64,000 nt of DNA from Streptomyces durocortorensis (GTDB lineage: Bacteria > Actinomycetota > Actinomycetes > Streptomycetales > Streptomycetaceae). A program made the translations under genes and the position numbers. Below the pieces are notes generated by a model, which saw only the letters and a program-made list of their open reading frames with translations, did no database searches and had not been told where the DNA came from. Of this stretch, positions 15,353-22,731 are shown one piece after another. Location: NCBI RefSeq assembly GCF_031760065.1, contig NZ_CP134500.1, forward strand, positions 4,030,001-4,094,000, read 5' to 3'. The first letter of the stretch is position 1. Each line of letters begins with the position of its first letter.

Positions 15353-16639
15353 TCAGCGCGCCCGCCCCGGGGGGGTCGCGTACTGCGCGCACGGCCCCAA
15401 CGCCCGCCGCAGATCGGCGGGTTCGCGGTAGAGGATGCCGGTCATACCGAGGGCGGTGGCCGCGTCGACGTTCTCCTGGCGGTCGTCCACGAACAGGCAG
15501 CGCTCCATCGGTACGCCCGCCCGCTCGGCGGCGATGCGGTAGATGGCCGCGTCGGGCTTGGCCACCTGCTCCACCGCACTGCTCACCACCGCGTCGGCCA
15601 GGCCGCTCAGGCCCAGCAGGGCCAGGTCGGCGTCCAGTCGGGGAGTCGCGTTGGTGACGAGCACCAGGGGCACGTGGGTCCTGGCCCGGCGCAGCAGCGC
15701 GACCACCTCCTCGTCGGCCCGGAAGGGCGCTTCGGCGAGCGCCCGGCCAAGCTCACGGGCGCGGTCGGCGCCGACGCGGCCGGTGAGGCTCGCGGTGATG
15801 GACTCCACCCAGGTGTCCGGGGTGATCCGGCCGAGGAGCAGCGGGAGATCGACCTCGGGCGCGTAGGCCACCTCCGTCGTGGTGCCTTCCGGTAGTCCGG
15901 CGGCCCGTTCCAGGGCGGCGAGCGGGGCGGTGTCGTAGAAGCGGATGACGTTGTCGAGGTCGCAGAGCACGGCGTCGAAGCCGCGGGCGGCGGGGGAGGT
16001 GACAGGAGGTCCGTCGCCGAGGAAGGCGTGGATGCCGGGCAGGGCCGCGCGTAGCTCCGGATACTCCCGGTGAGCCGATGAAGTGCCTTCCTGAACAACA
16101 GAGTTGACTGACCACACGGTCATCCCCGCCCGCAGCCCGGCCCGTATCCCCGAAGGGGCGTCCTCGATCACCAGGCAGTCCGCCGGATCGGCGCCCAGCC
16201 GTTCGGCCGCCAGCAGGTAGGGAACCGGGGACGGCTTGCCCTCCGGCACCGACGCCGCGTCCACGATCACAGCGGGCAGCGGCAGCCCCGTACGGGCGAA
16301 TCTGCCGCGCACCCGGTGCGCGTAGTTGGAGGTCACCAGCGCCCAGGAGCCGGCGGGCAGAGCGCCGAGCAGATCCGCGGCACCGTCGAACGCGGCGTAG
16401 GAGCCGTTGCGTACGTCCTCGTCCTCCAGTGCGTGCAGCAGGTCCAGGCAGGCCTGCGGGTCCCGGTCCGGCGCGACCTCGGCGAACGTCTCCAGGGGGC
16501 GGGTGCGCAGCGCCGTACGGTGCACGGCCTCCGGGTCGAGCCCGTGCTGCCGGGCCCAGTCGGCCCAGATCCGGCGCTGGTTGTCGGCGGCGTCGATCAG
16601 GGTGCCGTCGACGTCGAAGAGGACGCACTTCTTGGTCAT
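15353..16639 (-). CDS. Tandem double-HAD hydrolase
   Basis: 428 residues containing two complete HAD-superfamily hydrolase domains. Domain 1 (about 1-205): FDVDGTL, TSNYAH, EGKPSPVPYLLAAERLG and VIEDAPSGIRAGLRAGM. Domain 2 (about 217-420): CDLDNVIRFYD, VTNATPRLD, KPDAAIYRIAAERAGV and FVDDRQENVDAATALGM. Each has motif I (DxDxT or DxDxV) and the other HAD motifs, so both could be active phosphatases. Motif I of the second domain has Asn-Val where Gly-Thr is usual. Domain 1 resembles sugar-phosphate phosphatases; domain 2 resembles the YihX group. Single HAD proteins are about 220 residues, so this is a real fusion in one frame. Confidence 0.88.
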   Translation of the reverse strand: MTKKCVLFDVDGTLIDAADNQRRIWADWARQHGLDPEAVHRTALRTRPLETFAEVAPDRDPQACLDLLHALEDEDVRNGSYAAFDGAADLLGALPAGSWALVTSNYAHRVRGRFARTGLPLPAVIVDAASVPEGKPSPVPYLLAAERLGADPADCLVIEDAPSGIRAGLRAGMTVWSVNSVVQEGTSSAHREYPELRAALPGIHAFLGDGPPVTSPAARGFDAVLCDLDNVIRFYDTAPLAALERAAGLPEGTTTEVAYAPEVDLPLLLGRITPDTWVESITASLTGRVGADRARELGRALAEAPFRADEEVVALLRRARTHVPLVLVTNATPRLDADLALLGLSGLADAVVSSAVEQVAKPDAAIYRIAAERAGVPMERCLFVDDRQENVDAATALGMTGILYREPADLRRALGPCAQYATPPGRAR

Positions 16640-16989
16640 GCCCGAGCTCCGTTCGGCTCTCAGCTGCCGTGGGTTCCGGGGCCATTCTGTCCGGTGGCGC
16701 GGGCGGAGCAGCAGGGCGTCGACCACGAAGTCGGCGGTGAGGTGACCCGCGCCGACGGGGACGCCGACCGGCAGCTCCGCGTCAGCGCCTCGGCGGACGG
16801 GAGCCCGGCAGCGGCCCCGGCTACCGGCCGCGCACCCTGAGAGAGGTGCGCGAGCGCATGACGTACGCGGAACGTACGGGCGTACCGTTTCGCTCAGGCG
16901 CTGGTGCTGCACGAGATGCCGTGAGGCGTGTGGCCGCATTGGGCTCAGGACGCCGGGGCTCAGGGTGGCGCAGCTCAGGGTGGCGGGGC
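16640..16989. other. Gap of 350 bases without a recognisable gene
   Basis: Between the double-HAD gene and the lysR gene (both on the reverse strand). Several frames stay open because of the base composition, but none has a credible start, ribosome site or motif. The right end holds the start of a 15-base tandem repeat that runs into the lysR stop. Confidence 0.5.
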
Positions 16990-17002
16990 TCAGGGTGGCG
17001 CG
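16958..17002. repeat. Three 15-base tandem repeats across the lysR stop codon
   Basis: gctcagggtggcgca / gctcagggtggcggg / gctcagggtggcgcg at 16958, 16973 and 16988. The tca that forms the lysR stop (16990-16992) lies in the third copy, so copy-number change would alter the 3' flank without changing the protein. Confidence 0.75.
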
Positions 17003-17973
17003 GCGGGTTCCGTCCGGTCCAGGAGCCTGGACGCCAACTCCTCGGCCAGGACGGCCGCGGGGCCGCGACGGCGGCGGGAGAGAGCCAGGCCCAGGTGGCG
17101 GCGGGGGCTCGGCTCGGCCAGCGGGAGAGCGGTGAGCTCCGGGTGGGAGGCCGGCCCGGTGTCCGGGGTCGGTCCGATCTCCGGGGCCACACGGATCTCC
17201 GGGATCAGTCCGATCTCCGGAATCAGCGCGATGCCGACGCCCGCGCGGACGAGCGACTGGGCGAAGTCGTAGTCCGTCGCCGTGCACGAGATCCTCAGCT
17301 CGACGCCGACGAGATCGGCGTACCCGGCGAGCTGGGAGGCCGACTTGCGGCAGCCCAGGACCCAGCGCTGGTCGGCCAGTTCGGCCAGGTGCAGTGGCTC
17401 GGGCCGCTGCCGGTAGCGGGCCGCTGCCGGATGGTCGTGCGGCAGCACGACCCGTAGCGGGTCCTCGCCGAGGGGTGTCCAGTCCAGGCCGGACCGGTCG
17501 CCGGGCCGGGCGGGCGGCGGGCCTTCGAAGTGGTAGGCGAGGGCGAGATCGGCCCGCCCCTCGCGGACGCCCGGCAGGCTCTCCTCCGGCTCCGCCTCCA
17601 GGACCGTCAGCTCCACCTCCGGGTGGTCGGCGACGAATCCGGACAGGGCGGCGGGCAGCAGCCGTCGGCCCCCGCTGGCGAAGGTGGCGATGGTGAGCGC
17701 GGTCCGCTCGGCGGTCAGCTGCTCGATACGCCGCTGGGTGTCGGCCAGTTCGGCGGCGACCGAGTCCGCGGCCTCCACCAGCAGACGGCCCGCGTCGGTC
17801 AGCGTGACGCCTCGGGTGGAACGCTCGACGGCGGGTGCGCCGAGGCCCCGCTCCAGCGCGGCGATCTGCTGTGAGACGGCCGAGGGAGTGCAGTGCAGGG
17901 CGAGGGCGGCGCGGTTGAAGCTGCCGTGCCGGGCGACCTCGCGCAGGACGGCCAGCCGTTGAACGTCGATCAA
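16990..17973 (-). CDS. LysR-family transcriptional regulator
   Basis: 327 residues from a TTG at 17973 (reverse strand), chosen because aggaaa lies 6 bases upstream and the family starts at the equivalent of IDVQRLAVLREVARHGSFN. HTH: ALALHCTPSAVSQQIAALER. The effector domain continues to RRGPAAVLAEELASRLL. An ATG 18 bases earlier (17991) is also possible; using it would place a rare TTA (bldA-dependent) codon at residue 3. Residues about 255-282 contain a short degenerate repeat (LIPEIGLIPEIRVAPEIG) that looks like local slippage in the last effector-domain strand. Divergent from the epimerase/reductase pair, probably its regulator. Confidence 0.88.
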   Translation of the reverse strand: MIDVQRLAVLREVARHGSFNRAALALHCTPSAVSQQIAALERGLGAPAVERSTRGVTLTDAGRLLVEAADSVAAELADTQRRIEQLTAERTALTIATFASGGRRLLPAALSGFVADHPEVELTVLEAEPEESLPGVREGRADLALAYHFEGPPPARPGDRSGLDWTPLGEDPLRVVLPHDHPAAARYRQRPEPLHLAELADQRWVLGCRKSASQLAGYADLVGVELRISCTATDYDFAQSLVRAGVGIALIPEIGLIPEIRVAPEIGPTPDTGPASHPELTALPLAEPSPRRHLGLALSRRRRGPAAVLAEELASRLLDRTEPAAPP

Positions 17974-18001
17974 TAGTTTTCCTAACGACATGGTGCCTGG
18001 A

Positions 18002-18020
18002 TCAACACTACCGCCGTTGA
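18002..18020. promoter_or_regulatory. Candidate LysR-binding site
   Basis: tcaac (18002-18006) and gttga (18016-18020) form an inverted repeat with a 9-base spacer, 30 bases before the lysR start and in the divergent region with the epimerase gene. It fits the T-N11-A box of LysR regulators. Confidence 0.45.
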
Positions 18021-18102
18021 CTGAGGCCGAACAGACTGACGTGGACGCCGTACGGGGACGCCGACGTACGGAGACGCCGACACATGGGAGAGGGGCCACG
18101 GT

Positions 18103-19014
18103 ATGGACGTGTGCGTGATCGGGGGAAGCCGCTACTTCGGGCGGCGGCTGATCAAGGACCTGCGGGATTCCGGCGCGGCGGTGACCGTCGTGAACCGGGG
18201 GTCGGTACCCGTACCGCACGGTGTGATCCACCTGCGCGCCGACCGCGACGACGAGGCCGCACTGCGCACCGCCCTGGCGGGCAGGAGCTTCGACGTCGTC
18301 GTCGACCAGGTCTGCTACTCACCGCTCCAAGCGGCCGTCGCCGCCCGGGTCTTCAGCGGCCGCACCCGGCGCTATGTGATGACCTCCACGGTCGAGGTGT
18401 ACGCCGAGCTGGGCCGGCCGGGCGGACCGGGCCGGCCGGGCGGGGCGCCCTTCCCGGAGTCGGCCGTCGACCCGTCCGCCTGGCCGGTCGACCGTGGGCT
18501 GCCCTGGGCGGACCAGCACTTCCTGGCGGGCCATTACGGCGAGGGCAAGCGCCAGGCCGAGGCGGTGCTCACCCGGGAGGCGCCCTTCGACGTCGCCGCC
18601 GTCCGCACCGCGCACGTGCTCGGCGGCGCCGACTTCACCGGGCGGCTCGCCCACTACGCCGAGCGGATCGGACGCGGCCTGCCGGTCGTGGTCCACGCCG
18701 CTCCGCAGCCCGCGTCCTTCATCCACGAGCCGGAGATCGCCCGCTTCCTGGCCTGGGCCGCGGCGGCCGACTTCACCGGCCCCGTCAACGCGGCATCCCA
18801 CGGAGCCCTGGACGTAAGGGAGTTGTGCGCGGAGATCGGCCGCACGGCCGGTACGCGGCCGAGGCTGGTGGAGGGCCCGGACGAGCTGCTCTCCCCGTTC
18901 TCCTTCGACCGCTGCTATGCGATGGACACCGGCCGGGCATCCGGTCTGGGCTTCCGCTTCTCTTCCGTCACCGACTGGCTGCCGCAGGCCCTGAAGGAGC
19001 ACGAAGAACGATGA
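18103..19014 (+). CDS. NAD-dependent epimerase/dehydratase family protein
   Basis: 303 residues with an extended-SDR nucleotide motif near the start (CVIGGSRYFGRRLIKDL, GGxxFxGxxL-like) and the central acidic strand followed by VVDQVCYSPLQAAVAAR. The usual YxxxK catalytic pair is not clear: YGEGKRQAEAVL (about residue 146) supplies a Y-x3-K, so catalysis is plausible. This subgroup (like CSP41 or mRNA-binding SDR proteins) is often annotated as a reductase of unknown substrate. The ATG follows gagaggggcc. The stop overlaps the next ATG (ATGA), so it is co-translated with the aldo/keto reductase. Confidence 0.85.
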   Translation: MDVCVIGGSRYFGRRLIKDLRDSGAAVTVVNRGSVPVPHGVIHLRADRDDEAALRTALAGRSFDVVVDQVCYSPLQAAVAARVFSGRTRRYVMTSTVEVYAELGRPGGPGRPGGAPFPESAVDPSAWPVDRGLPWADQHFLAGHYGEGKRQAEAVLTREAPFDVAAVRTAHVLGGADFTGRLAHYAERIGRGLPVVVHAAPQPASFIHEPEIARFLAWAAAADFTGPVNAASHGALDVRELCAEIGRTAGTRPRLVEGPDELLSPFSFDRCYAMDTGRASGLGFRFSSVTDWLPQALKEHEER

Positions 19015-20036
19015 AAACCAGGCCGACCGCAACGAGTCCCACCGCGCCCACCATGCCCGGGACGCCCACCATGCCCGGGGCGCCCGGGGCGCCCGGGGCG
19101 CCCGGGGCGCCAGGGACGCCCGGCACCCGGGCCGTCGAGGGTCCCCGGACCATCGACGGCGTGGCGGTGGGCCGCATCGGCCTCGGCGCCATGCCGCTCT
19201 CCGTCGAGGGGCGCCCGCGCGAGGAGCAGGCGATCGCCACGATCCACGCCGCGCTCGACGCCGGTGTGCGGCTGATCGACACCGCCGACTGCTATCAGTG
19301 GTACGCCGGTGAACTCGGCCACAACGAACGGCTGATCGCCCGCGCGCTGGCCGCCTACGGCAGCGGCGCGGGCGAGGTGCTGGTGGCGACCAAGGGCGGT
19401 CGCGGCCGCCCGGGCGACGGGTCATGGACGGTGAACGGCGACCCGCACCACCTGCGCCGGGCAGCCGAGGCCTCGGCTGCCCGGCTCGGCGTGGAGGCCA
19501 TCGGCCTCTACCAGCTGCACAAACCGGACCCGTCGGTCCCCTTCGCCGAGTCGGTCGGCGCACTGCGGGACCTGGCCGACGCCGGCACGATCCGGAGGGT
19601 AGGCCTCTCCAACGTGGACCGCGAGCAGATCCGTACGGCACGCGAAATCCTCGGCCCACGCCTGGTCGCCGTACAGAACCGCTTCTCCCCGCTGCACCGC
19701 TCCACCCGGGACACCCTCGACATGTGCACCGAACTCGGCCTGGCCTTCCTGCCGTGGAGCCCGCTCGGCGGCATCTCGCCCAGCGCCGTCGACGCCCCGG
19801 GAACCACCGTGCCGCCCGGAGAGACCCCCTTCCACGCCGTCGCCCGCGCCCGCGGTGTCAGCCCGCAGCAGGTCTGCCTGGCCTGGCATCTGGCGCAGTC
19901 CCCGGTCGTGATTCCGATCCCGGGCGCCCGCAGGCCCGCCTCCGCCCGCGACTCGGCCGCGGCGGGCGGTCTCACGCTGTCGGGGGCGGAGGTGGCGGCC
20001 CTGTCCCGTACGAGAGAGGACACGACGGGGCTCTGA
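19011..20036 (+). CDS. Aldo/keto reductase with a collagen-like N-terminal tract
   Basis: 341 residues. The AKR domain begins at about residue 46 (DGVAVGRIGLGAMPLSVEG) and carries the tetrad region DTADCYQW..ELGHNE, VATKGG, YQLHKPDPSVP and the NADP loop IPGARRPASARD. The first 45 residues are an extra low-complexity tract of Gly-Ala-Pro triplets (MPGAPGAPGAPGAPGTPGT), encoded by 9-base repeats. A start inside the tract or after it is possible, but the ATG overlap with the upstream stop (ATGA) and gaagaac favour 19011. Predicted NADPH-dependent reduction of an aldehyde or ketone; partner of the upstream SDR. Confidence 0.87.
   Translation: MKTRPTATSPTAPTMPGTPTMPGAPGAPGAPGAPGTPGTRAVEGPRTIDGVAVGRIGLGAMPLSVEGRPREEQAIATIHAALDAGVRLIDTADCYQWYAGELGHNERLIARALAAYGSGAGEVLVATKGGRGRPGDGSWTVNGDPHHLRRAAEASAARLGVEAIGLYQLHKPDPSVPFAESVGALRDLADAGTIRRVGLSNVDREQIRTAREILGPRLVAVQNRFSPLHRSTRDTLDMCTELGLAFLPWSPLGGISPSAVDAPGTTVPPGETPFHAVARARGVSPQQVCLAWHLAQSPVVIPIPGARRPASARDSAAAGGLTLSGAEVAALSRTREDTTGL
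19052..19122 (+). repeat. 9-base simple repeats encoding Gly-Ala-Pro triplets
   Basis: Units of the form cgcccgggg, with two atgcccggg variants, run through codons 15-38 of the aldo/keto reductase gene. Such GC-rich 9-mers are prone to slippage, always in frame. Confidence 0.8.
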
Positions 20037-20079
20037 CACTTCTCCTGCCTTCCGACCCGCCGAACTCGGCGCGGAGCGA

Positions 20080-20934
20080 TCAGAGCTCTGCGAGGCTCGC
20101 GAGCAGCTCGGCGGCGGGCTTCGGGCGGGCGAGCCAGCGCAGGTGGCTTCCTTCCAGCGTCCGGACGTCGAAGGGGTTGTCCGGGGTGAGCGCGTCCGCT
20201 TCGCGGATCATGCGGTCCTGCACGGCGGGCGGCAGGCTGGCGTCGGCGGTCAGGCGGACGTAGGTCCGGGGAATCCGGCCCCAGGCAGCCGCCTGCGCCC
20301 GGTCCGCGGACGTGCCGACGTCGAGGTTCTCGTCGGGCTGGAAGGTGTTCAGGAAGGTCCGGAACTCGTCGTCGGTGAGGTCGGCGGCGAACGCGTGCCG
20401 GAACGCGGCGAGCGCATCCGGGTCGGCGGTCCGGAAGTTGGTGCGGATCAGGCCGAGCTCGACCGGATTCCCGGCGACTGCCGGAGCGAAGGCGGCCGGG
20501 TCCACGTCCGCCATCTCCGGCTCCGCGTAGTAGTCGCCGACGGGCAGGTCGACCGGGCACCAGGCGGAGACGTACACGATCCTGTCGACCAGGTCGGGTC
20601 GCTGGTTGCCGACCGCGGTGACCGTGACCCCGCCCCGGCTGTGGCCGACGAGGACGGTGGGCCCGTTCCGCCGGGCGCGTTCCAGGACGTCGATCACCCG
20701 GGCGGCGTTGTCGGCGAGGGTGACCCCTTTGATGCCACCCGGCTCAACGGCGAGCGCCCCGAGATCCTGAGGCGCCTGGTAGGCCGCGGGAAACGTGGCC
20801 TCGAACCCGTGCCCCGGAAGATCGACCGCGGCCGAACGCTGCCCGAGCAGGGCGAGTTCGGCCTGGAGCGGTGCGAAGGAGAACGAGTTCGCGAAGGCTC
20901 CGTGGACAAGGACGAAGGTCGGGAGAGTCTGCAT
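20080..20934 (-). CDS. Alpha/beta hydrolase
   Basis: 284 residues with the oxyanion region FVLVHGAFANSFSF near the N-terminus, nucleophile elbow VGHSRGG (about residue 104) and a C-terminal catalytic His in LEGSHLRWLARP. The Asp is probably in the region before LTPDNPFDV. The family includes esterases and the MhpC-like group; the substrate is unknown. Start at 20934 is set by MQTLPTFVLVHG with gggagagtct between; the longer frame upstream crosses the operator palindrome. Divergent from the XRE regulator gene with a 26-base inverted repeat in between, so probably controlled by it. Confidence 0.87.
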   Translation of the reverse strand: MQTLPTFVLVHGAFANSFSFAPLQAELALLGQRSAAVDLPGHGFEATFPAAYQAPQDLGALAVEPGGIKGVTLADNAARVIDVLERARRNGPTVLVGHSRGGVTVTAVGNQRPDLVDRIVYVSAWCPVDLPVGDYYAEPEMADVDPAAFAPAVAGNPVELGLIRTNFRTADPDALAAFRHAFAADLTDDEFRTFLNTFQPDENLDVGTSADRAQAAAWGRIPRTYVRLTADASLPPAVQDRMIREADALTPDNPFDVRTLEGSHLRWLARPKPAAELLASLAEL

Positions 20935-20986
20935 GCCCCAGGCTCCAACGGAATGATCTTCGAAGGCAAGGCCGTGGCGCGCGACA

Positions 20987-21012
20987 CTATTGCAAGCATG
21001 TGCTTGCAATAG
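20987..21012. promoter_or_regulatory. 26-base inverted repeat, likely operator of the XRE regulator
   Basis: Perfect 12-base arms ctattgcaagca (20987-20998) and tgcttgcaatag (21001-21012) around a 2-base centre. It sits 53 bases before the hydrolase start and 28 before the XRE start. Further single copies of ttgca lie at 21025-21029. The perfect symmetry, low GC and divergent position support an operator. Confidence 0.75.
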
Positions 21013-21039
21013 TTAGCAGGGATGTTGCACTATCGAGTC

Positions 21040-21525
21040 ATGGCATCACTCAACGTCGGCAATCTCGGTGAGTACCTGCGGGAGCAGCGCCGTGCGGCGC
21101 AGCTCTCGCTGCGGCAGCTCGCCGATGCCGCCGGGGTGTCGAATCCGTATCTCAGCCAGATCGAGCGCGGGCTGCGCAAGCCCAGTGCGGACGTGCTCCA
21201 GCAGGTCGCCAAGGCGCTGCGGATCTCGGCCGAGACCCTCTACGTACGTGCGGGGATTCTCGACGAGCGGGAGCGGGAGGAGCTGGAGACGCGGGCCGTC
21301 ATTCTGGCCGATCCCTCGATCAACGAGCGGCAGAAGAACGTCCTGCTGCAGATCTATGACTCCTTCCGCCGCGAGAACGGCTTCGTCCCCGAAGCCGAAG
21401 CCGAAGCCGATGCGGACGTCGGCGCGGACGTCGGCGCGGCCGCCGACGCTGACGCGGACATGGGCGTCGACACGGGCGCGGACGCCGGTGCGGACGCCAG
21501 GAAAGACCACGACCCTCACAGCTAG
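21040..21525 (+). CDS. XRE-family HTH regulator upstream of the HbhA-like gene
   Basis: 161 residues with an N-terminal HTH (LGEYLREQRRAAQLSLRQLA ... YLSQIERGLRKPSADVLQQV, residues about 8-65), a short helical linker, then an acidic Ala-Asp-Val-Gly tail (about 125-155) of degenerate DADVGADVG units. The gene order XRE - HbhA-like - DUF2516 is the same as in mycobacteria (Rv0474-Rv0475-Rv0476), so it is conserved across actinobacteria. The ATG at 21040 is the best family start; there is almost no Shine-Dalgarno. Confidence 0.88.
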   Translation: MASLNVGNLGEYLREQRRAAQLSLRQLADAAGVSNPYLSQIERGLRKPSADVLQQVAKALRISAETLYVRAGILDEREREELETRAVILADPSINERQKNVLLQIYDSFRRENGFVPEAEAEADADVGADVGAAADADADMGVDTGADAGADARKDHDPHS

Positions 21526-21559
21526 CAGCTGGTTCTGATGATCCGGGAGGACCACAGTC

Positions 21560-22255
21560 ATGGCCATCACCGATGACCTGCGCAAGACCCTCACCGACCC
21601 CACCCCCCTCTACTTCGCCGCAGGCACGGCCGACCTGGCCGTGCAGCAGGCGCGCAAGGTTCCGGCGCTGATCGAGCAGCTGCGGGCCGAGGCGCCCGAG
21701 CGGATCGACGCCGTCCGCAACACGGACCCCAAGGCTGTGCAGGAGAAGGTGACCACGCAGGCCAAGGAGGCCCAGGCCACCGTGCAGGCCAAGGTCACCG
21801 AGGTGTTCGGGTCGTTCGACGCCGCCGACCTGAAGAAGCTGGGCGAGACCGCTCAGGACCTGGCGCTGCGCAGTGTGGGCGTGGCCGCCGAGTACGCGAT
21901 CAAGGCCAGGGAGACGTACGAGAAGGTCGCCGAGCGCGGCGAGCAGACCGTACGGACCTGGCGCGGCGAGACGGCCGAGGAGATCGTCGAGATCTCGGCC
22001 GTCGTCGAGGCCGAGCCGAAGGCCGCGCCCAGGAGCGCCGCGGCGCCGAAGACCGCCGAGCCGAAGGCCGCCCCGAAGAGCGCTCCCGCGGCCGGTGCCG
22101 CCAAGCCCGAATCCGCCGAGCCCGCGCCCGTCGAGTCCGTAGCAGTCAAGTCCGACGAGCCGAAGGCCGCGGCCGCCGAGGCCAAGGCCGCCAAGAAGAC
22201 GCCCGCCCCGCGCAAGCCCGCGGCCAAGAAGACCCCGCCGCCCGCCGGCACGTGA
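21560..22255 (+). CDS. HbhA-like coiled-coil protein with Lys/Ala/Pro-rich tail
   Basis: 231 residues. Residues about 1-125 are long alpha-helical coiled coil (TDDLRKTLTDPTPLYFAAGTA, then AQATVQAKVTEVFGSFDAADLKK). The C-terminal ~95 residues are Lys/Ala/Pro-rich (KAAKKTPAPRKPAAKKTPPP), the heparin-binding type of tail seen in mycobacterial HbhA. The mycobacterial protein is an adhesin and also influences growth; the Streptomyces relative is probably a membrane- or nucleoid-associated protein, which is inference. No signal peptide. The ATG has gggaggaccac, a strong ribosome site, 34 bases after the XRE stop. Confidence 0.83.
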   Translation: MAITDDLRKTLTDPTPLYFAAGTADLAVQQARKVPALIEQLRAEAPERIDAVRNTDPKAVQEKVTTQAKEAQATVQAKVTEVFGSFDAADLKKLGETAQDLALRSVGVAAEYAIKARETYEKVAERGEQTVRTWRGETAEEIVEISAVVEAEPKAAPRSAAAPKTAEPKAAPKSAPAAGAAKPESAEPAPVESVAVKSDEPKAAAAEAKAAKKTPAPRKPAAKKTPPPAGT

Positions 22256-22392
22256 CCCCGGAGGGTCATTCCGCGCCCCGGTACGCGTGACCGGGGCGTG
22301 GGGCGGGCACCTTTACCGGTGGCCGGATCGTTGTCCCGGTACCGTGGCCCACTCGGCCGCAGGGCGTTCATCCACTCACTAGGCGGTACACC

Positions 22393-22731
22393 ATGTTGCT
22401 CTCAGGATTCGGCACGATCCTCCAGCTGCTCTATCTGGCGATGCTGGTGCTGGCTGTGGTCGCGTTCGTCTTCGCGGCGACCGCCCGGGAGGACGCCTAC
22501 CGCGCCGCCGACAAGAAGAGCAAGTCGTTCTGGCTGATCATTCTCGGCGTCGCCGTCGCCGTGAACCTGCTCATCCCCATGCTCTTCCTCCAGATCGCCG
22601 GCCTCATCGCGTCGATCGTCTTCATGGTCGACGTACGGCCCGCGATCAAGGAAGTCTCGGGCGGCGGCGGTGGCCGCCGGGGCGGGTCCAGCAGTGACGG
22701 CCCGTACGGCCCCTACAACGGCGGGCGCTGA
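22393..22731 (+). CDS. DUF2516-family membrane protein
   Basis: 112 residues with hydrophobic helices at about 3-27 and 42-80 (FWLIILGVAVAVNLLIPMLF, ...IASIVFMVDV), then a short Gly-rich tail (GGGGGRRGGSSSDG). This matches DUF2516, the conserved third member of the XRE-HbhA cluster. The tail end overlaps the 3' end of the convergent PP2C gene by 19 bases. Function unknown. Confidence 0.83.
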   Translation: MLLSGFGTILQLLYLAMLVLAVVAFVFAATAREDAYRAADKKSKSFWLIILGVAVAVNLLIPMLFLQIAGLIASIVFMVDVRPAIKEVSGGGGGRRGGSSSDGPYGPYNGGR

